Shown here piece by piece: positions 53,710 through 61,860 of a stretch of 64,000 bases of DNA. The DNA lies in contig CAINDA010000052.1 in assembly GCA_903847205.1 (NCBI GenBank), forward strand, positions 95,959 through 159,958, read 5' to 3'. Positions within the stretch are counted from its first letter, which is position 1. Each line of letters opens with the position of its first letter. Below the pieces are notes generated by a model. The model worked only from the letters and a program-made list of their open reading frames with translations, was not told the DNA's origin and ran no database searches. The DNA is from an uncultured Bacteroidota bacterium. Lineage in GTDB: Bacteria; Bacteroidota; Bacteroidia; 2-12-FULL-35-15. The position numbers were made by a program, and so were the translations under genes.

Positions 53710-54189
53710 ATGTCCATGAAAAAATTAAGTCTTTTTATTATTTTTCCGATTTTACTGATTTGCTCCTGTGCTTCTCCCGGTAATCATAACGCAAATAAAA
53801 CTGAAGCAAAATCAGGGGATACAGCAGTTTCCGATAAAAACACATTTGCGGTAACCGAACCACAGATTGTGTTTTCATGGCCCGACAGTATTTCTATGCT
53901 GAAAATGAAGGCGAATGACTCCGACTCATTTTATATCGCTGCTGATGACAACGGGTTTTATAACTCACTCACAATGGCTCTTGCCGATTCACTTGAAATT
54001 AAAACGTCATCAACAAGTATTACAAAACTTGATTTTATTACTTCAGCCAAAAAACATTTTATCATAAACCGCTCTTCAAAAGATGAACTGCAATGGGGAA
54101 TCTTTTTATTCAACGGTATTGATTCGCCCACTGTTGCCAATGGAATGGAGCTTGACGACAAATATTTAAAAAATTTCTTTAAAAAATAA
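53710..54189 (+). CDS. Hypothetical lipoprotein
   Basis: The 159-residue product has a lipoprotein signal (LLICSCASPG, lipid Cys 20). The remainder is a small globular domain with the pattern ADSLEIKTSSTSITKLDFITSAKKHFIINRSSKDELQWGIFLFNG. I do not recognise the family. The Met at codon 3 is an alternative start. It is coupled to the TPR gene upstream, and the DUF4286 gene follows after 2 bp. Confidence 0.7.
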   Translation: MSMKKLSLFIIFPILLICSCASPGNHNANKTEAKSGDTAVSDKNTFAVTEPQIVFSWPDSISMLKMKANDSDSFYIAADDNGFYNSLTMALADSLEIKTSSTSITKLDFITSAKKHFIINRSSKDELQWGIFLFNGIDSPTVANGMELDDKYLKNFFKK

Positions 54190-54191
54190 AA

Positions 54192-54491
54192 ATGATAATA
54201 TATAACGTTACAGTAAATATAGAAAACGATGTGCGGGAAGAATGGCTTCAATGGATGAAAGAAAAACACATTCCGGATGTAATGGGCACCGGGTATTTTT
54301 TGGAAAGCAAAATCTGCAAAGTGCTTGTTGATGAAGAGCAGGGAACAACTTACTCCATACAATACACCTGCGAAAACATGAGTAAACTCGAGGAGTACCA
54401 GCGGGAAGACTCTCCCCGTCTGCAAAAAGAACATGGAGATAAGTATGCTGAAAAATTTGTTGCGTTCAGAACACTGCTTGAAATTGTCTAA
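54192..54491 (+). CDS. DUF4286 family protein
   Basis: This is a 99-residue ferredoxin-like alpha/beta protein with the DUF4286 pattern: IIYNVTVNIENDVREEWLQWMKEKHIPDVMGTGYF, then TYSIQYTCENMSKLEEYQRE and KFVAFRTLLEIV. Function is unknown. It is the third gene of a tight run (TPR, lipoprotein, DUF4286) before rsmA. Confidence 0.85.
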   Translation: MIIYNVTVNIENDVREEWLQWMKEKHIPDVMGTGYFLESKICKVLVDEEQGTTYSIQYTCENMSKLEEYQREDSPRLQKEHGDKYAEKFVAFRTLLEIV

Positions 54492-54509
54492 AGCAGAGCA
54501 TACACCCCA

Positions 54510-54575
54510 AGTTACCTGCCCCCAATGACTAATGAACCAATGCCCAATGACTAATGACCAACAAACCAATGACCA
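54510..54575. repeat. CCAATGACTAATGACC simple repeat before rsmA
   Basis: Words such as CCAATGACTAATGAACC and CCAATGCCCAATGAC recur with small changes and run into the first codons of rsmA. Confidence 0.7.
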
Positions 54576-55348
54576 GCGAAGTAAGAGCCAAAAAACATTT
54601 AGGGCAGCATTTTTTGAAGGATGAAACTATCGCGCTGGATATTGTAAAAAGTCTGAAGCACACATCCCATTATAAAAAAGTATTAGAGGTAGGCCCCGGA
54701 ATGGGCGTGCTTACAAAGTATTTAATCACCGAACCCGCTTTTGAAACTCACATCATCGACATTGACCGCGAATCAATTGCTTACTTAAAAAAAAATTTCC
54801 CCGCACTTGAAAATAAAATTATTGAAGGCGATTTTTTAAAACTCGATTTAAGCAGTTTGTTTAACAATGAGCCTTTCGCAGTGATAGGCAATTTCCCTTA
54901 CAATATTTCAACCGAAATTTTATTTAAAGTACTGGACCATAAAAACCAGGTGCCTGAAGTAGTGGGCATGTTTCAAAAAGAAGTTGCCGAAAGGATTGCA
55001 GCCAAACCAAGAAACAAAACCTACGGCATCACAAGTGTGTTGCTGCAGGCCTTTTATGATATTGAATATTTATTTACAGTCAATGAAAATGTATTCGACC
55101 CGCCTCCGAGAGTGAAATCAGCTGTAATACGTTTAACGCGGAACACTGTGCAGCAGCTCGGCTGCAACGAAAAATTATTTAAGCAGGTAGTAAAAGCAGG
55201 ATTTAATCAGCGCAGAAAAACACTCCGCAATTCCATCAAAGCATTTAAACTAAAGCCAGAATTTTTAGATCACAAATACCTTACACAGCGGGCAGAAGAG
55301 TTGTCTGTTGCCGATTTTACTGCATTAACAAATATGGTGGAAGTTTGA
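54569..55348 (+). CDS. rsmA: 16S rRNA dimethyladenosine transferase RsmA (KsgA)
   Basis: This enzyme dimethylates two adjacent adenines in helix 45 of 16S rRNA during 30S assembly. Family marks are KKHLGQHFLKDE at the N-terminus, SAM motif I LEVGPGMGVLTKYL, IDIDRESI after beta 2, motif IV GNFPYNIST (Phe in place of the usual Leu of NLPY) and a C-terminal helical domain (FNQRRKTLRNSIK). I prefer the start MTSEVRAKKHL. An ATG five codons upstream (54554) lies in a simple repeat, and relatives begin close to the RAKKHLGQ motif. Confidence 0.95.
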   Translation: MTSEVRAKKHLGQHFLKDETIALDIVKSLKHTSHYKKVLEVGPGMGVLTKYLITEPAFETHIIDIDRESIAYLKKNFPALENKIIEGDFLKLDLSSLFNNEPFAVIGNFPYNISTEILFKVLDHKNQVPEVVGMFQKEVAERIAAKPRNKTYGITSVLLQAFYDIEYLFTVNENVFDPPPRVKSAVIRLTRNTVQQLGCNEKLFKQVVKAGFNQRRKTLRNSIKAFKLKPEFLDHKYLTQRAEELSVADFTALTNMVEV

Positions 55349-55389
55349 AGGGAAGAAATGTTTTAAGCATTTCCCCTTATGCCCTGTTA

Positions 55390-56283
55390 CTATTGAGCAA
55401 TCGTCTTGGCCCTTATTTCGGCAGACTTATCTGAAATACGTTTAAACTGCACTGCGGTTGGTTTCGCTAAGGTTGTATTTCCCGGAGTACCTGCGGTCTT
55501 TAATTTCTCAGCCACACTTGGGTTTTCAGCAGCAATGTCATCATACACTTTTTTCAATTCATTTAAATTCGCCAGAGCCTCTTTAGAATCTTCGTTATCT
55601 TTTTTATAACTTTCCAATAATGAAATTAAATTAATAAGTGTCGGGTACTGCTCAACTACTCTGGAAATAATCGTTTCGTTTTTGGTGTCATCCGCTATTT
55701 TTGTTGCAATGTACAAGCCCTCAATCCAGCCTCCTGCAATCAGCAATGCAGATACGCCGGCCTGTCCGTTTTCCTGCAGGTATTTGTCAGCGCTGAAATA
55801 CGATTCCGAAATAATTGCAAGCAATGAATCTTTGTTGTCGGTATTAGCCTCAAGGCGTGAATTCATGTTTTCATCAAATGCACCTGTAATTCCCAATCCT
55901 GTAGATAATTTATTGGTACATCTCAAATACAGCATCGATTCCTGCGTCTGATCAAAAATACTTGTAAAACTTAAATCAGTGCCGTAAACACCTAAGTTCA
56001 GCGCCCTTGATCTAAGGGAAACGTATTTCGATAAATTTTCGATAGGGCTTAGATAGGCTGCATTGTATTTTGCACCTGCATCTTTTAATAAAGTTGTAGT
56101 TTCACTTTGAGAAGGTATTGAAGCAAATACCTTTTGCACTTTCGTATTTTTTTCGTGCTGCACTGCAGCCACTGTATCTAAATTGGAAATTGCATCGTTA
56201 TCGTTTGCAGGCGTACCGCAGGAGGACAAAATAACTGCAATTAAAATGCATGAGAAAAAAGTATAACCTGTCTTAAAGTTCAT
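55390..56283 (-). CDS. Hypothetical lipoprotein, helical
   Basis: This 297-residue product has lipobox LSSC (Cys 22). The mature part is mostly helical with a notable region DLSFTSIFDQTQESMLYLRCTNKLSTGLGI and an Ala/Lys/Glu-rich C-terminus that may coil. No family is recognised and no partner is nearby. It is convergent with rsmA with only 41 bp between. Confidence 0.75.
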   Translation of the reverse strand: MNFKTGYTFFSCILIAVILSSCGTPANDNDAISNLDTVAAVQHEKNTKVQKVFASIPSQSETTTLLKDAGAKYNAAYLSPIENLSKYVSLRSRALNLGVYGTDLSFTSIFDQTQESMLYLRCTNKLSTGLGITGAFDENMNSRLEANTDNKDSLLAIISESYFSADKYLQENGQAGVSALLIAGGWIEGLYIATKIADDTKNETIISRVVEQYPTLINLISLLESYKKDNEDSKEALANLNELKKVYDDIAAENPSVAEKLKTAGTPGNTTLAKPTAVQFKRISDKSAEIRAKTIAQ

Positions 56284-56609
56284 TTTGTGGGTTTAAAAGG
56301 GGCTTCAAATATACTACATAAACCTGTTAAAAACAATTTTGTTATTTTCTTAATTTAATATTCAAATCCGAAGCCATTGTCATCCCGAACTTTTGTGAGG
56401 GATCTTGTTATTTACGAGTGATGGTGCTGAAACTTACAAGATCCCTCTTGGCGAAAAAGCCAATCGGGATGACATTGAATATAAATGCCGTTTTCATTAA
56501 GGATTTTTTAATTCTTTAGAGATTACCTTGATTGATTGAATAATTTTTGGATGAAATTTAAACCGGCTCTTAATCAAATTATTAATTTAACAAATTGTTA
56601 AACTTATAA
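56284..56609. other. Intergenic gap with one repeat element
   Basis: Apart from the nested inverted repeat at 56379-56473, this 326-bp gap between the lipoprotein gene and dxs is A+T-rich spacer with nothing else recognised. Confidence 0.6.
56379..56473. repeat. 95-bp nested inverted repeat, copy 1
   Basis: Outer ends GTCATCCCGA and TCGGGATGAC and inner GAGGGATCTTGT and ACAAGATCCCTC are perfect complements. The same element lies at 61618-61712 in opposite orientation, and the match extends ~20 bp into the flank (CCATTGTCATCCCGAAC). Confidence 0.9.
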
Positions 56610-58541
56610 TTAACCTGCCATTGTATTTTTCTTCATTCCTGTCATTTCAACAGCGGCTTTAAAAATCGCTGCCGTGTCGAACCCGCATTCCATCTGAAGT
56701 TCTGACTGAGTGCCGTGTTCAATAAATTTATCGGGGATACCTAAGCGTTTTACCTGCGCATTGTAATTGTTGTCGGCCATAAACTCAAGTACAGCACTTC
56801 CCATGCCGCCCATAATACAGCCGTCTTCAACAGTAATTACCCTGCTGTGTTTTCTGAATACTTCATGCAGCAGTTCTTCATCAATCGGCTTCACAAAACG
56901 CATGTCGTAATGTGCGGCTGTAATTCCTTTTTCTTCTAATAGCTTGCAGGCCTGCACCGCGTAATTGCCGGCGTGGCCTATGGTAAGGAAAGCAATATCA
57001 TCGCCGTTTTTTATTCTGCGGCCTTTACCTATGGTGATTTTTTGAAATGCTTTTTTCCAATCTGTCATCACGCCGTTACCCCGCGGATAGCGGATAGTAA
57101 ATGGTCCTTCCGTATCCGGCAGCTGGGCGGTGTACATTAAATTACGCAGCTCTTCCTCATTCATAGGAGCAGAAACTATCATATTGGGGATGCACCGGAA
57201 AAATGCCAAGTCAAACGCTCCGTGATGCGTAGGCCCGTCGGCGCCGGCAAGTCCTCCCCTATCAAGACAGAATACAACACGAAGCTTTTGTAAAGCCGCA
57301 TCATGCACCACCTGATCGTATGCACGCTGCATAAACGAAGAATAAATATTACAGAATGGAATCAGCCCCTGGCTGGCCAATCCTGCAGAAAAAGTAACAG
57401 CATGCTGCTCTGCGATACCCACATCAAATGCCCTGTCAGGCATGGCTTTCATCATAATATTTAATGAACAGCCGCTTGCCATTGCTGGGGTTACTCCCAT
57501 TATTTTCGAGTTTTTTTCGGCAAGCTCTACTATCGTGTAGCCGAATACATCCTGATATCTTGGGGGCTGCAGTTCTTTTGGGACAATTTTAATAATTTCG
57601 CCGGTATCTTTATTGAACAGGCCCGGAGAGTGCCATACAGTTTGATCTCCCTCTTCCGAAAATTTATATCCTTTTCCTTTTTGAGTAAGGCAGTGTAATA
57701 TTTTTGGTCCGGGAATATCTTTTAAATCCTGTAATACTTTTGTTAAGCGTTCCACATCATGGCCGTCAACAGGCCCGAAATAGCGGAACTTCAATGATTC
57801 AAATAAATTACTCTGCTTCAGCAGCGCCGCTTTTATTCCGTTTTCAATTTTCGCAACAATGTCCTGAGCATTAGGTCCGAACTTGCTCACTTTACCGAGC
57901 AGGTTCCAAACGTCATCTTTAAATCTATTGTAGGTATGAGAGGTTGTGATGTCGGTCAGATATTCTTTTAATGCACCCACATTAGGGTCGATGCTCATGC
58001 AGTTATCATTCAGAATAACTAATAAATTTGAATTGGCTGTGCCTCCATGGTTCAATGCCTCAAAGGCCATCCCTGCTGTCATAGCGCCGTCGCCGATTAC
58101 GGCAATGTGCTGGCGCTCTTTTTCCCCTTTGTAAGCGGATGCAACAGCCATGCCCAGTGCAGCGCTGATAGATGTAGAAGAATGCCCTACTCCGAAAGCA
58201 TCGTATTCACTTTCCGAACGTTTCGGGAAACCGCTGATACCTTTGTAAATGCGGTTAGTGTCAAAGTTTTTTCTGCGTCCTGTTAATATTTTATGTCCGT
58301 AAGCCTGGTGGCCTACATCCCACACTAATTGATCATAAGGAGTATTAAAAACATAATGTAAAGCAACGGTAAGTTCAACTACACCGAGGCTTGCGCCGAA
58401 GTGTCCGCCTTTTTGAGATACCACATCAATAATAAACTGGCGGAGTTCCTTGCTCAGCTGCGGCAGCTCCTTTTCTTTCAGCTTTCTTAAATCGGCCGGG
58501 TACTCAATTGTTTTGAGTAATTTACCTGCTTTAAATTCCAT
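56610..58541 (-). CDS. dxs: 1-deoxy-D-xylulose-5-phosphate synthase
   Basis: This is the thiamine-diphosphate enzyme that makes DXP from pyruvate and glyceraldehyde-3-phosphate, the entry to the MEP isoprenoid pathway. It has 643 residues. Seen: VWDVGHQAYGHKILTGR at ~73-89, ThDP/Mg motif GDGAMTAGMAFEALNH at 150-165, FGPVDGHD, the transketolase Pyr domain (VGIAEQHAVTFSAGLA, catalytic Glu) and the C-terminal domain. It supplies precursors for quinones, relevant to the UbiA-like protein and Sdh. It is downstream of mrp on the same strand with a 99-bp gap. Confidence 0.97.
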   Translation of the reverse strand: MEFKAGKLLKTIEYPADLRKLKEKELPQLSKELRQFIIDVVSQKGGHFGASLGVVELTVALHYVFNTPYDQLVWDVGHQAYGHKILTGRRKNFDTNRIYKGISGFPKRSESEYDAFGVGHSSTSISAALGMAVASAYKGEKERQHIAVIGDGAMTAGMAFEALNHGGTANSNLLVILNDNCMSIDPNVGALKEYLTDITTSHTYNRFKDDVWNLLGKVSKFGPNAQDIVAKIENGIKAALLKQSNLFESLKFRYFGPVDGHDVERLTKVLQDLKDIPGPKILHCLTQKGKGYKFSEEGDQTVWHSPGLFNKDTGEIIKIVPKELQPPRYQDVFGYTIVELAEKNSKIMGVTPAMASGCSLNIMMKAMPDRAFDVGIAEQHAVTFSAGLASQGLIPFCNIYSSFMQRAYDQVVHDAALQKLRVVFCLDRGGLAGADGPTHHGAFDLAFFRCIPNMIVSAPMNEEELRNLMYTAQLPDTEGPFTIRYPRGNGVMTDWKKAFQKITIGKGRRIKNGDDIAFLTIGHAGNYAVQACKLLEEKGITAAHYDMRFVKPIDEELLHEVFRKHSRVITVEDGCIMGGMGSAVLEFMADNNYNAQVKRLGIPDKFIEHGTQSELQMECGFDTAAIFKAAVEMTGMKKNTMAG

Positions 58542-58640
58542 TTACCTTTTGTTAATTAAATTCATAAGAAATTAAAAGATTTTTATACTTCAAATTTCAC
58601 AAATAAAATTCCGTTCAGCCTGCTTAACAGTTGTTTATTT

Positions 58641-59729
58641 CTAAACCGCTGCCGGCTGGGCTACATGTGTTTTCGCATTCTGTATTGATAACTGCTGTGC
58701 GGTTTTACGCGCCATTTCCATAAATGCTATCGCCTGAGGCGTGTTTTCCTGCATCACAGCCGGACGGCCTGCATCACCCGCTTCGCAGATGCTTTGCACC
58801 AATGGTATCTCACCTAATAATGGAACACCTAATTCAGCAGCAAGATTTTTTGCTCCGTCTTTTCCGAAAATGTAATATTTATTATTCGGCAGTTCGGGAG
58901 GAGTGAAATACGACATGTTTTCAACGATACCTAAAACAGGTACGTTTATAGCAGGCATCTGAAACATGGCAACACCTTTTTTGGCATCGGCCAGCGCCAC
59001 CAGCTGCGGCGTGCTTACAATAACCACCCCGTTTAAAGGAATGGCATCAACCAGAGATAAATGAATGTCTCCTGTTCCGGGAGGCAGGTCAATAATCAAA
59101 TAATCAAGATCACCCCATTCTGTATCCGAAAGCATTTGTATCAAAGCCTTTGATGCCATCGGTCCGCGCCATACAATTGCCTGTGATGTATCTGCAAAAA
59201 AACCAATCGACATTAGTTTTATGCCGTAACTTTCAACAGGAATAATTTTATTGTTTCCTTCTGCACCTTTAATCATGGGCTTTTCATGCACCACATCAAA
59301 CATTATTGTCTGCGAAGGCCCGTAAATATCGGCATCAACCAAACCAACCTTTGCTCCCATTCTTTCCAGTGCTAAAGCCAGGTTAGATGCTACGGTTGAT
59401 TTACCAACCCCGCCTTTACCGGATGCAACACCAATAATATTTTTAACGCTGGGCAAAAGCGGTCCGCTGCTTTTACGCGCACTTACATTCGACGACATCT
59501 TTACATTCACATTTGCCGATTCATCAACATAAAAAAGCACCGCATTTACGCAGGCTTTGTGAATCATCTCTTTCATCGGACAGGCAGGCGTTGTAAGCAT
59601 TACTGTAAAACTTACATTTTTACCTTCTACTTCCAAATCCTGTATCATCCCCAGTGTTACCAAATCTTTTTTAAGATCCGGATCTTCTACATTTTTTAAA
59701 GCTTCTAAAACCTGCTCTTTTGTAATCAT
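58641..59729 (-). CDS. Mrp/NBP35-family ATPase, Fe-S cluster carrier
   Basis: The 362-residue protein has an N-terminal MIP18/DUF59 domain (residues ~1-85, TPACPMKE) and a deviant Walker A P-loop ASGKGGVGKST at ~102-112. Then come DADIYGPSQ, VWRGPMASKA, LIIDLPPGTGDIHLS and SDARKGV-like segments. The family (ApbC/Mrp) carries Fe-S clusters to target proteins. The CxxC normally just after NMSYF is absent; residues TPPE stand there, as I recall for other Bacteroidota. Cluster binding by that motif is therefore not expected. Confidence 0.92.
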   Translation of the reverse strand: MITKEQVLEALKNVEDPDLKKDLVTLGMIQDLEVEGKNVSFTVMLTTPACPMKEMIHKACVNAVLFYVDESANVNVKMSSNVSARKSSGPLLPSVKNIIGVASGKGGVGKSTVASNLALALERMGAKVGLVDADIYGPSQTIMFDVVHEKPMIKGAEGNNKIIPVESYGIKLMSIGFFADTSQAIVWRGPMASKALIQMLSDTEWGDLDYLIIDLPPGTGDIHLSLVDAIPLNGVVIVSTPQLVALADAKKGVAMFQMPAINVPVLGIVENMSYFTPPELPNNKYYIFGKDGAKNLAAELGVPLLGEIPLVQSICEAGDAGRPAVMQENTPQAIAFMEMARKTAQQLSIQNAKTHVAQPAAV

Positions 59730-59896
59730 GAATTATGTCTCCTTTTTTTATTTTGTTTTTAAAAATACTGCTGCTAAAAAATCGCTCCTGACAGCTTTAT
59801 ATACTATATCGCGATGCGTTTTTAAGCTATGCAAATGTAAGGATAATTTAACGCCCTCCCCTTTGAAAAAGAGTACAATCAATCTTAAAAAAACAC

Positions 59897-61465
59897 TCAC
59901 ATCGATGCCACTTTAATCTTCTCTCCGGGCATTAAATTATATTTTGCGCCTAAATTATTCAGCTTCATTATTTCAGGAACCGTTGTCTTATTCATTGTGG
60001 CTATTTTATATAATGAATCGCCCTTTTTTATAACATAATATTTGAACCCTTCAGCAGGTTTCTTTTTTTCCGGTTTATCTGCTGCAGCTGCCGCCGCGCC
60101 TTTCTGTTCAGGCACGGCCGGTACTTTTTTCTCCGTTACAGTCTTTTTCTCTGCTGCGGCCTTTTTTTCGGCTGTGATTTTTTTCTCTGCCGCCGACTTT
60201 TTTCCGTAAATATATATGGTCAGCCTTCTGCCGGGCTTTACTGTATTGGAAGCAATGCCGTTCCATGTTTTAAGCTCCGCAACCGAACAGCCGTATTTTT
60301 TAGCTATGGTGCTTAAATGTTCACCCTTTTTTATCACATGAATTTTAGTTATTTCCTGGGGAACAAAAACATCCTGAATAGGAAGCGAATCCTTTTTCTG
60401 GAAACTATAAATAGTTGCTTCATTGCTGATAAAAGTGCCGATTTTATTTGCAGGCAGCGTCAGATAGCTTAATTCTTCCGGTACTACCGGGATTACACGC
60501 TTGCGGTAGCTGGGATTGAGGTATTGAAGTTCATCATCGCTGATATCAAGTGTTGAGGAAAGCTGATCGAAAGAAACCTGTTTTTTAACTACAACCGTGT
60601 CCACCTGCAAAAATGTTTTTTTTGGAATAGCTGAACGGATATTATGCTCGGAAGTATAATTCATCACATAATTTACAGCAATAAATGCAGGAACATATCC
60701 CTGAGTTTCTAAAGGCAGGTAAGGCCGTATCTCCCAATAGGTTTTTTTGCCTCCGCTTCTGCGGATAGCTTTATTAACTGTTCCCGGGCCGCCATTGTAT
60801 GCTGCAAGCACCATCTGCCAGTCGCCGAACATGCCGTAGAGGTTTTGAAAATATTCGCAGGCCGAAACTGTTGATTTATAAGGGTCGCAGCGTTCATCAA
60901 CATAAGAAGTTACTTTTAATCCGAACATTTTACCGGTAGGATACATAAACTGCCACAAGCCCATTGCACCCGAATGGCTCTTTGCCATAGGGTTTAATGC
61001 CGATTCGCAGATGGCCAGATATTTTAATTCTAAAGGAAGATTGTATTTATCAAGCACAGATTCGAACATCGGAAAATAAAACTGCGACAAAGCCATCATT
61101 CTTGAAACCTGCTCCCGCCTTTTCAATGTGTACATATCAATATACTTTTGAACATATACATTGTACACCAGGTCAAAAGGAGAAGCGGCATCTAATTTCG
61201 CCATCCTGGCTTCATATACCAGTTCGTCGTAATGGGGAATAGAATCAACACCGAAATTGTATTTAGGATTTATGGGATAGTTAATTTTTGCATAGCCGCG
61301 CTCAAACAAATCTAATTTATAGAGGCTGTCGAGCGCCGCCATGATTGGATCATCCTGCATCATATCAGGAGCATAGGCTGATTGAGAAACGGCTTCCGCC
61401 CCGGACCATTTCCAAACGAAGGAACTAAAAAAAATAATTATTAAAACAATTGTGCCCTTCTTCAT
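59897..61465 (-). CDS. LysM lytic transglycosylase (MltD-like)
   Basis: This 522-residue protein starts at MKKGTIVLIIIFF, a signal or anchor sequence; an upstream ATG 18 codons earlier has no signal character. The SLT domain at ~135-290 has catalytic E154 (AICESALNP), GAMGLWQFMYPTGKMFGL and VLAAYNGGPGTVNKAI. Two LysM domains follow (~379-425 IKKGEHLSTIAKKYG; ~475-522 IKKGDSLYKIATMN), linked by a Lys/Glu/Ala-rich repeat (AAEKKITAEKKAAAEKK). It cleaves peptidoglycan glycan chains in the periplasm. The linker repeats are low complexity and may vary between strains. Confidence 0.94.
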   Translation of the reverse strand: MKKGTIVLIIIFFSSFVWKWSGAEAVSQSAYAPDMMQDDPIMAALDSLYKLDLFERGYAKINYPINPKYNFGVDSIPHYDELVYEARMAKLDAASPFDLVYNVYVQKYIDMYTLKRREQVSRMMALSQFYFPMFESVLDKYNLPLELKYLAICESALNPMAKSHSGAMGLWQFMYPTGKMFGLKVTSYVDERCDPYKSTVSACEYFQNLYGMFGDWQMVLAAYNGGPGTVNKAIRRSGGKKTYWEIRPYLPLETQGYVPAFIAVNYVMNYTSEHNIRSAIPKKTFLQVDTVVVKKQVSFDQLSSTLDISDDELQYLNPSYRKRVIPVVPEELSYLTLPANKIGTFISNEATIYSFQKKDSLPIQDVFVPQEITKIHVIKKGEHLSTIAKKYGCSVAELKTWNGIASNTVKPGRRLTIYIYGKKSAAEKKITAEKKAAAEKKTVTEKKVPAVPEQKGAAAAAADKPEKKKPAEGFKYYVIKKGDSLYKIATMNKTTVPEIMKLNNLGAKYNLMPGEKIKVASM

Positions 61466-61617
61466 ATATACCAAACGGTGCAAATTCAAAAATGTTATGA
61501 CTGTACACAAATATCGCAATGAAAAACCAAACTACAAAACGATACTTTAATATTGGCTGATTTAAAAGGAATAAATGCAGGCTGCTCGGATAAAGGAGTT
61601 TTCAAAAATCTTGTAAT

Positions 61618-61712
61618 GTCATCCCGATTGGCTTTTTCGCCAAGAGGGATCTTCTACGTTTCAGTACTATCATTCATAAATAACAAGATCCCTCACAAAA
61701 GTTCGGGATGAC
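61618..61712. repeat. 95-bp nested inverted repeat, copy 2
   Basis: Same length and structure as 56379-56473, in the opposite orientation. It lies in the 395-bp gap between gatA and the transglycosylase gene, which holds nothing else I recognise. Confidence 0.9.
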
Positions 61713-61860
61713 AATGGATTCGGGTTTGAATAGAAGCGCGGGCAGGAAAATCATTCAATAACAAAATATGTAATTAAATTTTAAACAGATTTTTCTTTTT
61801 GAAAAACATATCCCGCCTCAAAACCCTTTTAAACAGCGTAAAACAGAGAAAAAAAAAGAA

